From: Ruminiclostridium cellobioparum DSM 1351 = ATCC 15832
Lineage (GTDB): Bacteria; Bacillota; Clostridia; Acetivibrionales; DSM-1351
Direction of reading: 5' to 3'
Assembly (NCBI RefSeq): GCF_000621505.1
Contig: NZ_KK211296.1
Coordinates: 48,300-112,299 of the forward strand
DNA: 64,000 nt
In this document: piece by piece, positions 1 through 7,900 of the stretch
Layout: each line of letters starts with the position of its first letter
How positions within the stretch are numbered: position 1 is the stretch's first letter
The notes under the pieces: model-generated
Databases searched by the model: none
What the model saw: only the letters and a program-made list of their open reading frames with translations
Told to the model about the DNA's origin: nothing
Translations under genes and position numbers: made by a program

Positions 1-759
1 ATGACATCACCTGTAACCCAGCAAAAGCCCAACCAGCAGGCAATGTCAAACAAGAAGGGGCAGATGGAACCGATGCCCAAGATGACCTTGCCTACAGTAC
101 CTGCTCCAAAGGATAATTCCATGTTTGCAGTATCGATGAAGGGGATAAAGTCGGGACAGCAGAAGTCCAATATGATGAATCAGAATATGAATAATACGAT
201 GGGTCAGCATATGGGGAATGCCAATGTGATGGGTCAGCATATGGAGAATGCCAATGTGATGGGCCAGCAAATGGAAAACAGCAATTTGATGGGACAGTCC
301 CTGAAAGGTAATGAATTGTCAGATACCGCAGATATCCAGGTCAGTTTGGTTGAAGCGCTGAGTCTTATTAAAGATGCGGTTGAAGGTGAAACAGAAGACC
401 GGATGTTTTATGATTTTTTAATAAACAATGCGGCGTCAAGAAAAGACAAGGAAATAATCAAAGGTATCCGGGACGATGAGATAAAGCATGCAAGACTATT
501 CAGACAGCTATATTATGAGCATACCGGAAAGGTTATCGGACCCAAGCAGAATGTTCAATTTGAAAGACCGGCCAGCTATTGTGAAGGGCTTATAAAGGCA
601 CTGATGGGTGAGCTGAACGCCGTGAGAAAATACCGCAGAATTCTTTTTGCCATGAAGGAAAGAAGTCATATAGATATATTGACCGAAATTATAACTGATG
701 AAATAAGACATGCAAATCTATACAATCTGTTGATTCACAATAATGATTGCAAGTATTGA
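1..759 (+). CDS. Ferritin-like (rubrerythrin-type) diiron domain protein with Met/Asn/Gln-rich N-terminus
   Basis: The frame is 252 aa from an ATG at the first base, so the true start may lie upstream. Residues 1-105 are low complexity and contain a Met-Gly-Gln-His/Gln-Met-x-Asn decapeptide repeated about three times (residues 67-100). Residues 115-250 look like a four-helix ferritin-like fold: a Glu near 130, then DDEIKHARLF (E160, H163), a second-half Glu at 204 and TDEIRHANLY (E234, H237). Paired Glu and ExxH motifs are the usual diiron ligands of rubrerythrin-type proteins. There is no rubredoxin CxxC domain, so it is not a full rubrerythrin. The Met/His-rich tail could bind metal or be a flexible linker; this is inference. 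The nearest gene, the DedA protein, starts more than 300 bases downstream, so it is probably not co-transcribed. Confidence 0.75.
   Translation: MTSPVTQQKPNQQAMSNKKGQMEPMPKMTLPTVPAPKDNSMFAVSMKGIKSGQQKSNMMNQNMNNTMGQHMGNANVMGQHMENANVMGQQMENSNLMGQSLKGNELSDTADIQVSLVEALSLIKDAVEGETEDRMFYDFLINNAASRKDKEIIKGIRDDEIKHARLFRQLYYEHTGKVIGPKQNVQFERPASYCEGLIKALMGELNAVRKYRRILFAMKERSHIDILTEIITDEIRHANLYNLLIHNNDCKY
199..303 (+). repeat. In-frame 30-bp tandem repeat inside the ferritin-like gene
   Basis: Three consecutive 30-bp units start at 199, 229 and 259, with a partial fourth at 289. Each begins ATGGGYCAGCA and encodes a ten-residue unit rich in Met, Gln and Asn. Units one and two are almost identical and unit three has drifted, which suggests recent unit duplication. 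Copy number could vary between strains. Confidence 0.85.
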
Positions 760-1090
760 TGCCGATGACTTGAATCATTGTGTTCCCGGCCGGTATCCAG
801 CAGTGAATTGCCGCGAAGTTCTCTGAAACAGAATGGCTTTCCATTGCCGGATAACGGCCTCGTAATGCAAGGCAAAATGTAAAAAAATTTCTATGTTCTT
901 GCTACGGGAAATAAGTCTGCAATTATTAATAAATCTTAAATTTATAATGAAAGGGTGTACATAATCAGACTTTTAGGTTAAATTGTATGTATATATGAAA
1001 AGATTACCTAATAGAATAAGGCATTGGTAAGTTTTATTGGTATTCAAATAATTGCATATGAATGCATAAATATAATAAAAGAGGCTGATT
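760..1090. other. Intergenic gap, no gene seen
   Basis: No credible coding frame is visible. An imperfect inverted repeat, GGCCGGTATCC near 788 and GGATAACGGCC near 836, encloses about 38 nt and has no T-run, so it is a weak structural candidate only. The second half (900-1090) is A+T-rich and probably carries the promoter of the DedA gene, but I cannot pick out good -35 and -10 boxes. Confidence 0.4.
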
Positions 1091-1738
1091 ATGAACTTAA
1101 TATTTCAATTTATCGACTTTGTAGTGCATTTGGATGTACATCTGACCCAAGTGGCAAGAGACTTTGGAATGTGGACATACCTTTTTCTGTTTTTAGTTAT
1201 TTTTTGTGAGACAGGCCTGGTTTTTACTCCGTTCCTTCCCGGTGATTCAATGATATTTGTGATTGGAAATCTGGCCAAAAGCGGAGAACTGAACTTCCCG
1301 GCAATAATCGCGGTCCTGATGGTAGCAGCGGTTCTGGGAGATACCTGCAACTATCATATAGGCAAATTTTTTGGTCTTAAATTATTCAGTAAAGATAATG
1401 CCAGATTCCTTAAAAAAGAATATTTGATAAAGACGCAAAATTTCTATGAAAAATATGGGGGCAAGACCATAATAATTGCAAGGTTTATACCCATCATCAG
1501 AACCTTTGCACCTTTTGTGGCGGGAATGGGTTCTATGAATTATTCAAAATTTTTAAGCTATAATGTTATAGGCGGTATTTCATGGGTTGCGCTATTTTCT
1601 TTTGCAGGATTTTTCTTTGGCAAAATTCCTTTTGTTGAGAATAATTTCAGTGTTGTAATTCTGGCTATCATATTCATATCTCTGTTGCCGGGGGTAATTA
1701 CCTTCTTAAGGGAAAGGAAGTCTTCACCTGCCAAGTAA
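1091..1738 (+). CDS. DedA family integral membrane protein
   Basis: This 215-residue protein has the DedA/SNARE-associated signature. The N-terminal re-entrant region contains FCETGLVFTPFLPGDSM (E40, D52), and the second half has ARFIPIIRTFAPFVAGMGSM with the paired arginines R131 and R137. DedA proteins sit in the cytoplasmic membrane; several act as undecaprenyl-phosphate or phosphatidylethanolamine flippases or affect membrane potential. Which lipid this one handles cannot be read from sequence. The start follows a weak AAAGAGG at about 12 nt. It stands alone between a gap and a terminator. Confidence 0.88.
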   Translation: MNLIFQFIDFVVHLDVHLTQVARDFGMWTYLFLFLVIFCETGLVFTPFLPGDSMIFVIGNLAKSGELNFPAIIAVLMVAAVLGDTCNYHIGKFFGLKLFSKDNARFLKKEYLIKTQNFYEKYGGKTIIIARFIPIIRTFAPFVAGMGSMNYSKFLSYNVIGGISWVALFSFAGFFFGKIPFVENNFSVVILAIIFISLLPGVITFLRERKSSPAK

Positions 1739-1791
1739 TCCGGCAATAGCTGTAATAATTTATTCAGAGTTTTAGAGTTTAAATTATCACC

Positions 1792-1827
1792 GGCCTTTGG
1801 AGTTGTCACTCTCCAGGCCGTTTTTTA
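1792..1827 (+). terminator. Rho-independent terminator after the DedA gene
   Basis: A GGCCT/AGGCC outer stem and a GGAG/CTCT inner stem, separated by a 2x2 internal loop, close on the loop TTGTCA and are followed by six T residues. Confidence 0.75.
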
Positions 1828-1861
1828 TCGTACAAATCATGCAATTGGAATTGATTTTTGA

Positions 1862-1896
1862 ATGTTCACTTAATGTTCACAAATGATTATTATAAT
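1862..1896 (+). promoter_or_regulatory. Direct-repeat response-regulator box and -10 of the two-component operon
   Basis: ATGTTCACTTA (1862-1872) is followed directly by ATGTTCACAAA (1873-1883), an 11-bp tandem repeat of the kind bound by OmpR-family dimers. A TATAAT sits at 1891-1896, so the repeat occupies the -35 region, as expected for an activator site. A matching pair lies at 4134-4155. Autoregulation is inferred. Confidence 0.55.
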
Positions 1897-1950
1897 TTTA
1901 TATGTAATCATTTGATAATAAATCAATCTAATCCGGGAGGAGGCTGCTTT

Positions 1951-2625
1951 ATGATAAAAATATTACTTGCTGACGATGAAGAAAGAATGAGGAGATTGGT
2001 TTCGGACTTTCTGAAAAGGCAGGGATATAGTGTTGTAGAAGCAGAAAACGGACAGCAGGCTATTGAAATATTTAATACGGCAGGTGATACTCTGGCTTTG
2101 GTAATATTGGATGTTATGATGCCGGTGGTGGACGGGTGGGAAACTCTCAGACATATTCGCCGGCACTCCAAGCTTCCAGTTATCATGCTGACAGCCAAAA
2201 GCACCGAAGCGGATGAACTGTTCGGATTTGGACTGGGAGCCGATGAATACATAACAAAACCCTTCAGTCCGATGATACTGATAGCAAGGGTACAGGCGGT
2301 GCTTAAAAGATATAATGTGACGGTAAACGAAAAAAAGACTTACAATGGACTTGAAATAGACCAAACTGCTCATACTGTATTTGCAGACGGGGAAGAAATA
2401 GAACTGACACCAAAGGAATTCGAATTGCTGGTATATCTTTGTGACAATGTGGGGATAGCTCTGTCAAGGGACAAAATACTTAATTCTGTCTGGGATTATG
2501 AATATTTCGGGGACGCCAGAACAGTGGATACACATATAAAGAAGCTGAGACTTAAGCTGGGAAAAAAAGGAGATTACATACAGACTATCAGAGGCCTGGG
2601 ATATAAATTTGAGGTAGAAAAATGA
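1951..2625 (+). CDS. OmpR/PhoB-family response regulator
   Basis: This is a 224-residue DNA-binding response regulator. The receiver domain (residues 1-120) has the acidic pair in LLADDEE, the phospho-acceptor Asp in VILDVMMP (D54) and the conserved TKPF lysine. Residues 125-222 form a winged-helix output domain (LTPKEFELLVYL ... VDTHIKKLRLKLG ... IQTIRGLGYKF). I chose the ATG at 1951 because GGGAGGAGG sits seven bases upstream; an in-frame extension to 1858 would run through the promoter. The stop overlaps the kinase start by 4 bp, so the two are translationally coupled. Candidate targets are its own promoter and the repeat-protein gene at 4192. Confidence 0.95.
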   Translation: MIKILLADDEERMRRLVSDFLKRQGYSVVEAENGQQAIEIFNTAGDTLALVILDVMMPVVDGWETLRHIRRHSKLPVIMLTAKSTEADELFGFGLGADEYITKPFSPMILIARVQAVLKRYNVTVNEKKTYNGLEIDQTAHTVFADGEEIELTPKEFELLVYLCDNVGIALSRDKILNSVWDYEYFGDARTVDTHIKKLRLKLGKKGDYIQTIRGLGYKFEVEK

Positions 2626-4109
2626 AAATATCATTAAAAACCCAGTTATTTTCAACTTTTTTTGGAATGATAGTATTCTTCGTCGTACTTTCGTTGATAT
2701 TAAGCAGTACATTGCTCGAAAAATACTATTACAGTAAAAAAGAGGATGCCATGCTTCAGACTTTCGACTCAATTCGTGATGTATATAACCACGATCCCGA
2801 CAATGTAATGTTTGATCTGGAAAAGATTGAAAGTCTTAGAGGTATTGGGATCATTTTTTTCGATAAGGATTTCAATATAATTTATCAGTCCAGACAGAGA
2901 GTTTTGAGTGCCGGTGCCAGGAAATTCAGAGTCGAGCCCAGGGAGCCGGCTCCCGATTGGAGAAATCTGAGAGATAAGTTTTCAAAGGTAGCCCCGGACA
3001 AGCCGCTTATAGAAAAACGTTTTGACATGAGAATGGAATCCAGTTTCGTATCGCTGTACGGCAAAATTGATGATGATGTGTTCGTTTATCTGGGGTCACC
3101 GGTGGCCGCAATACAGGAAAGCGCCAAAATAGCAGTTAGATTCTATATTTTCACAGGTGTTTTCATGGTTATATTCGGAGGTATAATCATATACTTTTTA
3201 TCTCTGAGACTGACAAAACCAATCATCAAGCTCAACGGGATTGCAAAAAAGATGGCTGTTCTGGATTTTGAAGAAAAGTATGACGAAAAGAGAAATGATG
3301 AGATCGGAACACTGGGAGATAGCATAAACTCACTTTCAAATCAGCTGGAACGTTCGATTGGAGAGCTGAAGGCGGCGAATTACAAGCTGATGCAGGACAT
3401 TGAGAAGGAAAGACAAATTGATGAAATGAGAAAGGATTTTATCAGCAACGTCTCACATGAACTTAAAACTCCCATAGCCCTGGTCCAGGGTTATGCCGAA
3501 GGGCTAAAGCTCAATGTCAACGATGATGAGGAAAACAAAAACTATTACTGCGAAGTAATTATTGATGAAGCCAATAAAATGAACAATATGGTGAGAAAGC
3601 TCCTGGCACTTTCCGAGCTGGAGTTTAACCGCATTGAGCCCGACAGGGAGGAATTCCGTGTAAATGACCTTATCAGGAATACCTTGAAGAAAAATTCCCT
3701 GCTTTTTGCCGAAAAGGGAGCCAGTGTGACCTTTGATGACAACGGCAATGGAGACATAAGGATAAATGCCGACTACTATCTGATGGAACAGGTGCTTATG
3801 AACTACCTAAGCAACGGGCTGAATCATCTGGACGAAAAAAAGATTATCAATATATATGCCAGGGTATTGGAAGACAAGGTTCGGGTGGAAGTATTCAATT
3901 CCGGTGCGAATATACCCGAAGAAGCACTGGAAAGTATCTGGCTGAGCTTTTATAAGGTGGATAAGGCAAGAACACGGGCATATGGAGGAACAGGACTTGG
4001 TCTTTCCATCGTAAAAGCCATTCAGAAAGCCCATGATAACAGCTATGGTGTGGAAAATAAAACCGATGGCGTTCTTTTCTGGTTTGAATGCGATTTAGTA
4101 AAAGGGTAA
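2622..4109 (+). CDS. Membrane sensor histidine kinase
   Basis: This 495-residue partner kinase has a first TM segment at about residues 10-32, a roughly 140-residue extracytoplasmic sensor region, a second TM at 174-195, HAMP at 196-248, HisKA with phospho-acceptor H279 in NVSHELKTP, and a HATPase_c domain. The ATP lid GGTGLGL is present. The N box reads NYLSNGLNHL and the G1 motif is NSGANIPEE rather than the commoner DxG; such variants occur in VanS-like kinases. It should phosphorylate the upstream regulator. The stimulus is unknown, but the secreted repeat protein just downstream suggests an envelope signal. Confidence 0.94.
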   Translation: MKISLKTQLFSTFFGMIVFFVVLSLILSSTLLEKYYYSKKEDAMLQTFDSIRDVYNHDPDNVMFDLEKIESLRGIGIIFFDKDFNIIYQSRQRVLSAGARKFRVEPREPAPDWRNLRDKFSKVAPDKPLIEKRFDMRMESSFVSLYGKIDDDVFVYLGSPVAAIQESAKIAVRFYIFTGVFMVIFGGIIIYFLSLRLTKPIIKLNGIAKKMAVLDFEEKYDEKRNDEIGTLGDSINSLSNQLERSIGELKAANYKLMQDIEKERQIDEMRKDFISNVSHELKTPIALVQGYAEGLKLNVNDDEENKNYYCEVIIDEANKMNNMVRKLLALSELEFNRIEPDREEFRVNDLIRNTLKKNSLLFAEKGASVTFDDNGNGDIRINADYYLMEQVLMNYLSNGLNHLDEKKIINIYARVLEDKVRVEVFNSGANIPEEALESIWLSFYKVDKARTRAYGGTGLGLSIVKAIQKAHDNSYGVENKTDGVLFWFECDLVKG

Positions 4110-4133
4110 AAATTGGCAGACGGAATTTACAAA

Positions 4134-4155
4134 ATGTACACAATATTTACACAAT
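4134..4155 (+). promoter_or_regulatory. Second direct-repeat box of the two-component system
   Basis: ATGTACACAAT (4134-4144) is followed directly by ATTTACACAAT (4145-4155). The 11-bp period and core match the pair at 1862-1883 upstream of the regulator. It lies in the 82-base gap before the repeat-protein gene, so the regulator probably controls that gene directly. Confidence 0.5.
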
Positions 4156-4191
4156 AGATGAGAAAGATATTGTTGAAAGGAGGTGATAGTA

Positions 4192-4872
4192 TTGAAGAAG
4201 CTTCAAATCCTTGTTACTATCGCTTTTATCATTTCAATAATGTCTTTCGGTGTTTTTGCAATGCCGGAAGCCGGCGCCGGGCCAAACAGCAATATTGAAA
4301 AGAGTAATATTGATAACAACAATACTGAAAAGGGTAATGTTGAAAACAATAATACTGAAAAGGGTAATGTTGAAAACAATAATACTGAGAAAAGCAATAT
4401 TGAAAACAACAATACTGAGAAAGGCAATGTTGAAAACAACAATACCGGAAAGAGTAATGTTGAAAACAACAATAAGGAAAAAAGCAATATTGAAAACAAG
4501 GGCGGCATATTGAAAAAGGGTAAATGCGGGAAATGTAGCAAGGACCCATTAAAAAGGCTTGAAGAGAGAAAGGAAAGTATACAGAAGGATTTAAAGGAAG
4601 GCAGGATAACCAAGGAAAAGGCTGAGGAATTGACAAAGAAAATCGATGAACGTATTGTCAAGGTCAAGGAATTCAACAGTCTGACCCTGCCTCAAAAGAA
4701 AGAGCATCTCTCAAAAAATTTCAGCTCTCATTTGGAAAAGCAAATTAAGGATGGAAGAATTACAAAGGAAGAGGGAGAAAAAATACAGGCCGATTTTAAC
4801 AAGCAGCTTGAAAGCTGGGATGGCAAAGAGCCTCCAAAATTCATGCACAAAATAAAAAAACATAGGGATTAG
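4192..4872 (+). CDS. Secreted decapeptide-repeat protein, probable two-component target
   Basis: From the TTG at 4192 the product is 226 aa; AAAGGAGG at 4176-4183 fixes this start, and a GTG at 4183 is rejected because it lies inside the ribosome site. A signal peptide (KKLQILVTIAFIISIMSFGVFA) ends near residue 23. Seven decapeptide repeats of the form N-x-E-K-x-N-[IV]-x-N-N follow, then a short Cys/Lys/Gly stretch (KGKCGKCSKD), then about 110 charged helical residues. In that last part, GRITKE occurs twice about 60 residues apart, as in small helical envelope proteins of the DUF2680 type; that family name is a guess. Cross-linking through the two cysteines or metal binding is possible. The function is unknown. 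Confidence 0.8.
   Translation: MKKLQILVTIAFIISIMSFGVFAMPEAGAGPNSNIEKSNIDNNNTEKGNVENNNTEKGNVENNNTEKSNIENNNTEKGNVENNNTGKSNVENNNKEKSNIENKGGILKKGKCGKCSKDPLKRLEERKESIQKDLKEGRITKEKAEELTKKIDERIVKVKEFNSLTLPQKKEHLSKNFSSHLEKQIKDGRITKEEGEKIQADFNKQLESWDGKEPPKFMHKIKKHRD
4291..4500 (+). repeat. Seven in-frame 30-bp repeats
   Basis: Seven uninterrupted 30-bp units encode N-x-E-K-[SG]-N-[IV]-[DE]-N-N variants. Alternating S/G and I/V types suggest duplication of blocks larger than one unit. Unit number is likely to differ between strains. Confidence 0.9.
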
Positions 4873-4892
4873 AAATCAAAAGCCTGTAATGA

Positions 4893-4938
4893 TAAAAGAC
4901 ACGTATGTCCGAAATTAATCCGACGTGCGTGTCTTTTA
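4893..4938. terminator. Bidirectional terminator between convergent genes
   Basis: TAAAAGACACGTATGTC and GACGTGCGTGTCTTTTA pair over 17 bp with two G-T wobbles around a 12-base spacer. The A/T ends give a U-tract on both strands, suiting its place between the plus-strand repeat protein and the minus-strand transporter. Confidence 0.8.
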
Positions 4939-4969
4939 CCGCATAAAGGGGGATGCCATGCTGCCGGAC

Positions 4970-5896
4970 CTATATCCTTGAATTGGAGGATGGCCGTAGT
5001 TTGAACTTCTTCCCGGGATTGAAGCCCGGCAGTCTCAAAGCCGAAATTATTACAGTTAAAAGTATTACTACACAGCCGATTACTGAAGCTATTCCGGTAA
5101 AGTGTTCACCGAGTATGACTGCACCCAGCAGTGCGGTGGTTACGGGCTCAAAAGCATATAGTATGGTTGCGCTTTCAGGTCTGACATATTTGATTGCGGA
5201 ACTCTGAAACAGCGAAGTGAATACGGTAACCATGGCATTCAGGCCGATCAGCAGGAAGAACAACGGACTGAGCATATTGGTGAACGTTATACCGCCCGAC
5301 TCAAATACAAGAGCCAGTACAAAAAACATAACGAGATTGGTAGAGTGCTGTATGAAAGTAAACTGTATTGGATTTACCACCTGTGAAAATTTATTCTGCA
5401 GAGCAATAAACAGTGAGAAAAATATGGCGTTGCACAGTGCGAAAACATCTCCGGCATTGATGTTCAGCCCTTTTCCGGCACAGGTGATGAGATATATTCC
5501 CAGCATTGCCGAAAGAGCAAGCAAAACAGTTTTTGCAGAGGGGGATTTTTTCTCCAGTACAGCCATGATTACGGGGGTTATTACGATTGAAAGCTGTACT
5601 ATGAAAGCGGTATTTGAACCTGAGGTCCTTTTCAGGGCCAGCATGCAGAAAGTGTTGCTGACTACTGAAACCAGACTGATCAGGGTACTTATGACAATGA
5701 CTTTTTTGCTGAAGCTGTTGAGCCGCTTTCTGAATATCAGAAAGGTTGCAGCCAGACTCAGGGCCGCGCAGATAAACAGTATTGTAAATGATGGCAGAAA
5801 GCTCAACAGCATTTTTTGCCATATGTAGGATGAGCCCCAAAAAATAGCATTTAGTAGTAAAAAGAACTGAGCGTTGTTTCCGGTGATGATTTTCAT
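4970..5896 (-). CDS. EamA/DMT-superfamily transporter
   Basis: This 308-residue membrane protein has about ten hydrophobic segments in two halves, the tandem EamA pattern. Recognisable parts are the N-terminal NAIFWGSSYIWQK and the second-half start AGDVFALCNAIFFSLFIALQNK, with a late PESATILYAFEPVTTALLGAVILGE segment typical of RhaT/YdcZ-like exporters. The start at 5896 follows GGAGG; an ATG 12 bases earlier overlaps that site. Family members export metabolites or drugs; the substrate is unknown. It is divergent from the AraC-type gene at 6080, a common regulator-target arrangement. Confidence 0.9.
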   Translation of the reverse strand: MKIITGNNAQFFLLLNAIFWGSSYIWQKMLLSFLPSFTILFICAALSLAATFLIFRKRLNSFSKKVIVISTLISLVSVVSNTFCMLALKRTSGSNTAFIVQLSIVITPVIMAVLEKKSPSAKTVLLALSAMLGIYLITCAGKGLNINAGDVFALCNAIFFSLFIALQNKFSQVVNPIQFTFIQHSTNLVMFFVLALVFESGGITFTNMLSPLFFLLIGLNAMVTVFTSLFQSSAIKYVRPESATILYAFEPVTTALLGAVILGEHFTGIASVIGCVVILLTVIISALRLPGFNPGKKFKLRPSSNSRI

Positions 5897-5977
5897 TGCT
5901 GCCTCCATATAAGTTATTTACATAAATATTATATTCCAAGCTTTTGCAAAGTTTATTGCATTTTATGTTTAAAAATT

Positions 5978-6013
5978 TGCGAAAGCTGCTATTTTATCAT
6001 TTATTTTTTCGCA
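5978..6013. promoter_or_regulatory. Inverted repeat in the divergent transporter/AraC promoter region
   Basis: TGCGAA (5978-5983) and TTCGCA (6008-6013) form a spaced inverted repeat in an otherwise A+T-rich 180-base divergent region. It is a candidate operator for the AraC regulator; the evidence is position and symmetry only. Confidence 0.3.
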
Positions 6014-6079
6014 GACATATAATAGAATTAAAATGGATAATAAGAATGGATAATAAAAATACAGAACCGGGAGGTCGGT

Positions 6080-6958
6080 ATGGAACAAGGCGTTAAGAGA
6101 GGATACCTGCATAATGATTTCAAGTTCTTTCATTTACGGGATAAGAAGAACATTCAGTTTGAGCATCATTATCACGATTTCAACAAGATAATAATTTTTA
6201 TTGACGGTAATGTGATCTATAACATCGAAGGGAAGTCTTACCGGCTAAAACCCTGGGATGTCCTGTTTGTGCCGGGGAATCAAGTTCATAAGCCAATTAT
6301 AGCGCCTGATCAGGAGTATGAGAGAATAGTCATATGGATCAACAATACTTTCCTGGAGGAGCACGGCAATGCGGAAAACGACCTGCTGACCTGTTTTAAT
6401 ATAGCAAGGGAGAACAAGCATCTGGTCAGACTGGGAGAGAACTCCCTGAAATCCGTAAAGGCCATTCTTTCCAGAATTGAAAGTGAAATAAAAAACCGGC
6501 AATTCGGCTCTGTCATATTGGGGAATGCACTGTTTGTACAGTTTATGGTATATGTCAACCGGCTTCAGTTAAAGCCCGAAAAACAGGATGAGAGTATAGA
6601 AGTGGAGTATGACGAGCAGATACAGAAAGTCATCCGGCATATTAATGCCAACCTTGACGGAGATTTAAGCATAGCCACACTTGCAGGAATGTTTTACATA
6701 AATAAATATTATCTGATGCACAAGTTCAAGGACAATACAGGCTATTCAATACATAGTTATGTAAATAACAAGAGAATGCAAAAGAGCGCCGAGTACATAA
6801 AAACGGGCATGGCTCCTTCGGAGGCCGCAAGCAGGTGCGGCTTCAATGACTATTCCAGCTTTGTAAGAGCCTTTTCGAAAATGTATGGTGCCGCTCCGAA
6901 AAGGTATTACAAAGCCGCAATACTGTCAAAAGATAATGTTTACCAGGTGGAGGGGTAA
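6080..6958 (+). CDS. AraC-family regulator with cupin sensor
   Basis: This is a 292-residue regulator. The N-terminal cupin (about 20-100) contains FEHHYHDFNKIIIF and the RLKPWDVLFVPGNQVHKP strand typical of AraC ligand pockets. The C-terminal third has two helix-turn-helix motifs, the second ending AASRCGFNDYSSFVRAFSKMYGAAPKRYY, the AraC signature. GGGAGG lies just upstream of the ATG. It is divergent from the DMT transporter and convergent with the SDR gene, whose stop is four bases away. The transporter is the most likely target. Confidence 0.92.
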   Translation: MEQGVKRGYLHNDFKFFHLRDKKNIQFEHHYHDFNKIIIFIDGNVIYNIEGKSYRLKPWDVLFVPGNQVHKPIIAPDQEYERIVIWINNTFLEEHGNAENDLLTCFNIARENKHLVRLGENSLKSVKAILSRIESEIKNRQFGSVILGNALFVQFMVYVNRLQLKPEKQDESIEVEYDEQIQKVIRHINANLDGDLSIATLAGMFYINKYYLMHKFKDNTGYSIHSYVNNKRMQKSAEYIKTGMAPSEAASRCGFNDYSSFVRAFSKMYGAAPKRYYKAAILSKDNVYQVEG

Positions 6959-6962
6959 AAGC

Positions 6963-7733
6963 TTATTCATATATCATCTTTTTGGTCATACCGCCGTCAA
7001 CCGTTAAATTCTCTCCGGTAATGAAGCCGGATTTATCTGAAGCCAGAAACAGGCATGCCTGTGCTATATCTTCCGGAATGCCCACTCTTCCGGCAGGATG
7101 CTGCTTGTGGTCCCGTTGGGACAGTACTTCCTGCTTTGCCGCCGAACTCTTTTTCCAGGAGGAAACATCTATCCAGCCAGGGCTGACGGAGTTGACTCTT
7201 ATGCCGTATTGACCCAGTGATATGGCCAACGCGTGTGTCAGGGCAAAAATACCGCCCTTGGAAACTGAGTAGGGTTCGGTATCGGGTTCTGACATGAAAG
7301 CCCTGGTGGAGGCCATATTTATGATGTTTCCGTAATTCATGTCCCGCATATGGGGTGCGCAGAACTTGGCGCAGTAATACATACCCGACAGATTGACAGA
7401 GATAGCTTTATCCCATTCCTCCACAGGGGTTTCAAAAATATTGCCGAAGCCCGAAACGGCAGCATTGTTAACAAGGATGTGAACCGTATCGTATTTCCTT
7501 GCGGCTTCATCTACCATGGCTCTGACCGAAGCCGCATCCGAAACATCGGTTTTGATATATGCGGCCTCAAGGCCTGAGCTTATAATGAATTTTTCATTTT
7601 CCAGACCGGCTTCCATGTCAATATCGGCTATTACCACCCTGGCTCCCTCCGACGCAAATGCCCTTGAGACAGCACGGCCGATTCCCTGACCTCCTCCTGT
7701 TACTATCACTGTTTTGTTCTTGAATTCATCCAT
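6963..7733 (-). CDS. SDR-family NAD(P)-dependent oxidoreductase
   Basis: This 256-residue classical short-chain dehydrogenase has the nucleotide-binding TGGGQGIG at 12-19, NNAA at 89-92 and the catalytic set N114, S142, Y155 and K159 (YSVSK). An acidic residue after the second strand (ADID, D37) favours NAD(H). PGWIDVSSW and the C-terminal GENLTVDGGMTKKM resemble glucose 1-dehydrogenase and 3-oxoacyl-reductase-like members. The substrate cannot be assigned. GGAAGGA precedes the start. Divergent from the ThuA-like gene, it may belong to a polyol or sugar pathway with it. Confidence 0.92.
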   Translation of the reverse strand: MDEFKNKTVIVTGGGQGIGRAVSRAFASEGARVVIADIDMEAGLENEKFIISSGLEAAYIKTDVSDAASVRAMVDEAARKYDTVHILVNNAAVSGFGNIFETPVEEWDKAISVNLSGMYYCAKFCAPHMRDMNYGNIINMASTRAFMSEPDTEPYSVSKGGIFALTHALAISLGQYGIRVNSVSPGWIDVSSWKKSSAAKQEVLSQRDHKQHPAGRVGIPEDIAQACLFLASDKSGFITGENLTVDGGMTKKMIYE

Positions 7734-7900
7734 TTTGAAAATCCTTCCGGTTAAAAATTTTTAATCCAATGGTTGCGGGGGTGTGTTTGAAATAAATTCC
7801 AACATGTTCTTGACATAATATTACTCATAAAATAACATTGTATCAATATTAATTTATTTGTGCTTGTAATTGTATGCTTTAAGAACGGAGGGAGATTATC

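Noticed and set aside
1024-1209. A frame from 1024 overlapping the DedA start
   Set aside because: It is out of frame with the DedA gene, has no ribosome site and covers the promoter region.
4203-4676. Long minus-strand frames opposite the decapeptide repeat
   Set aside because: They mirror the in-frame repeats of the real gene on the plus strand and have no ribosome site or family match.
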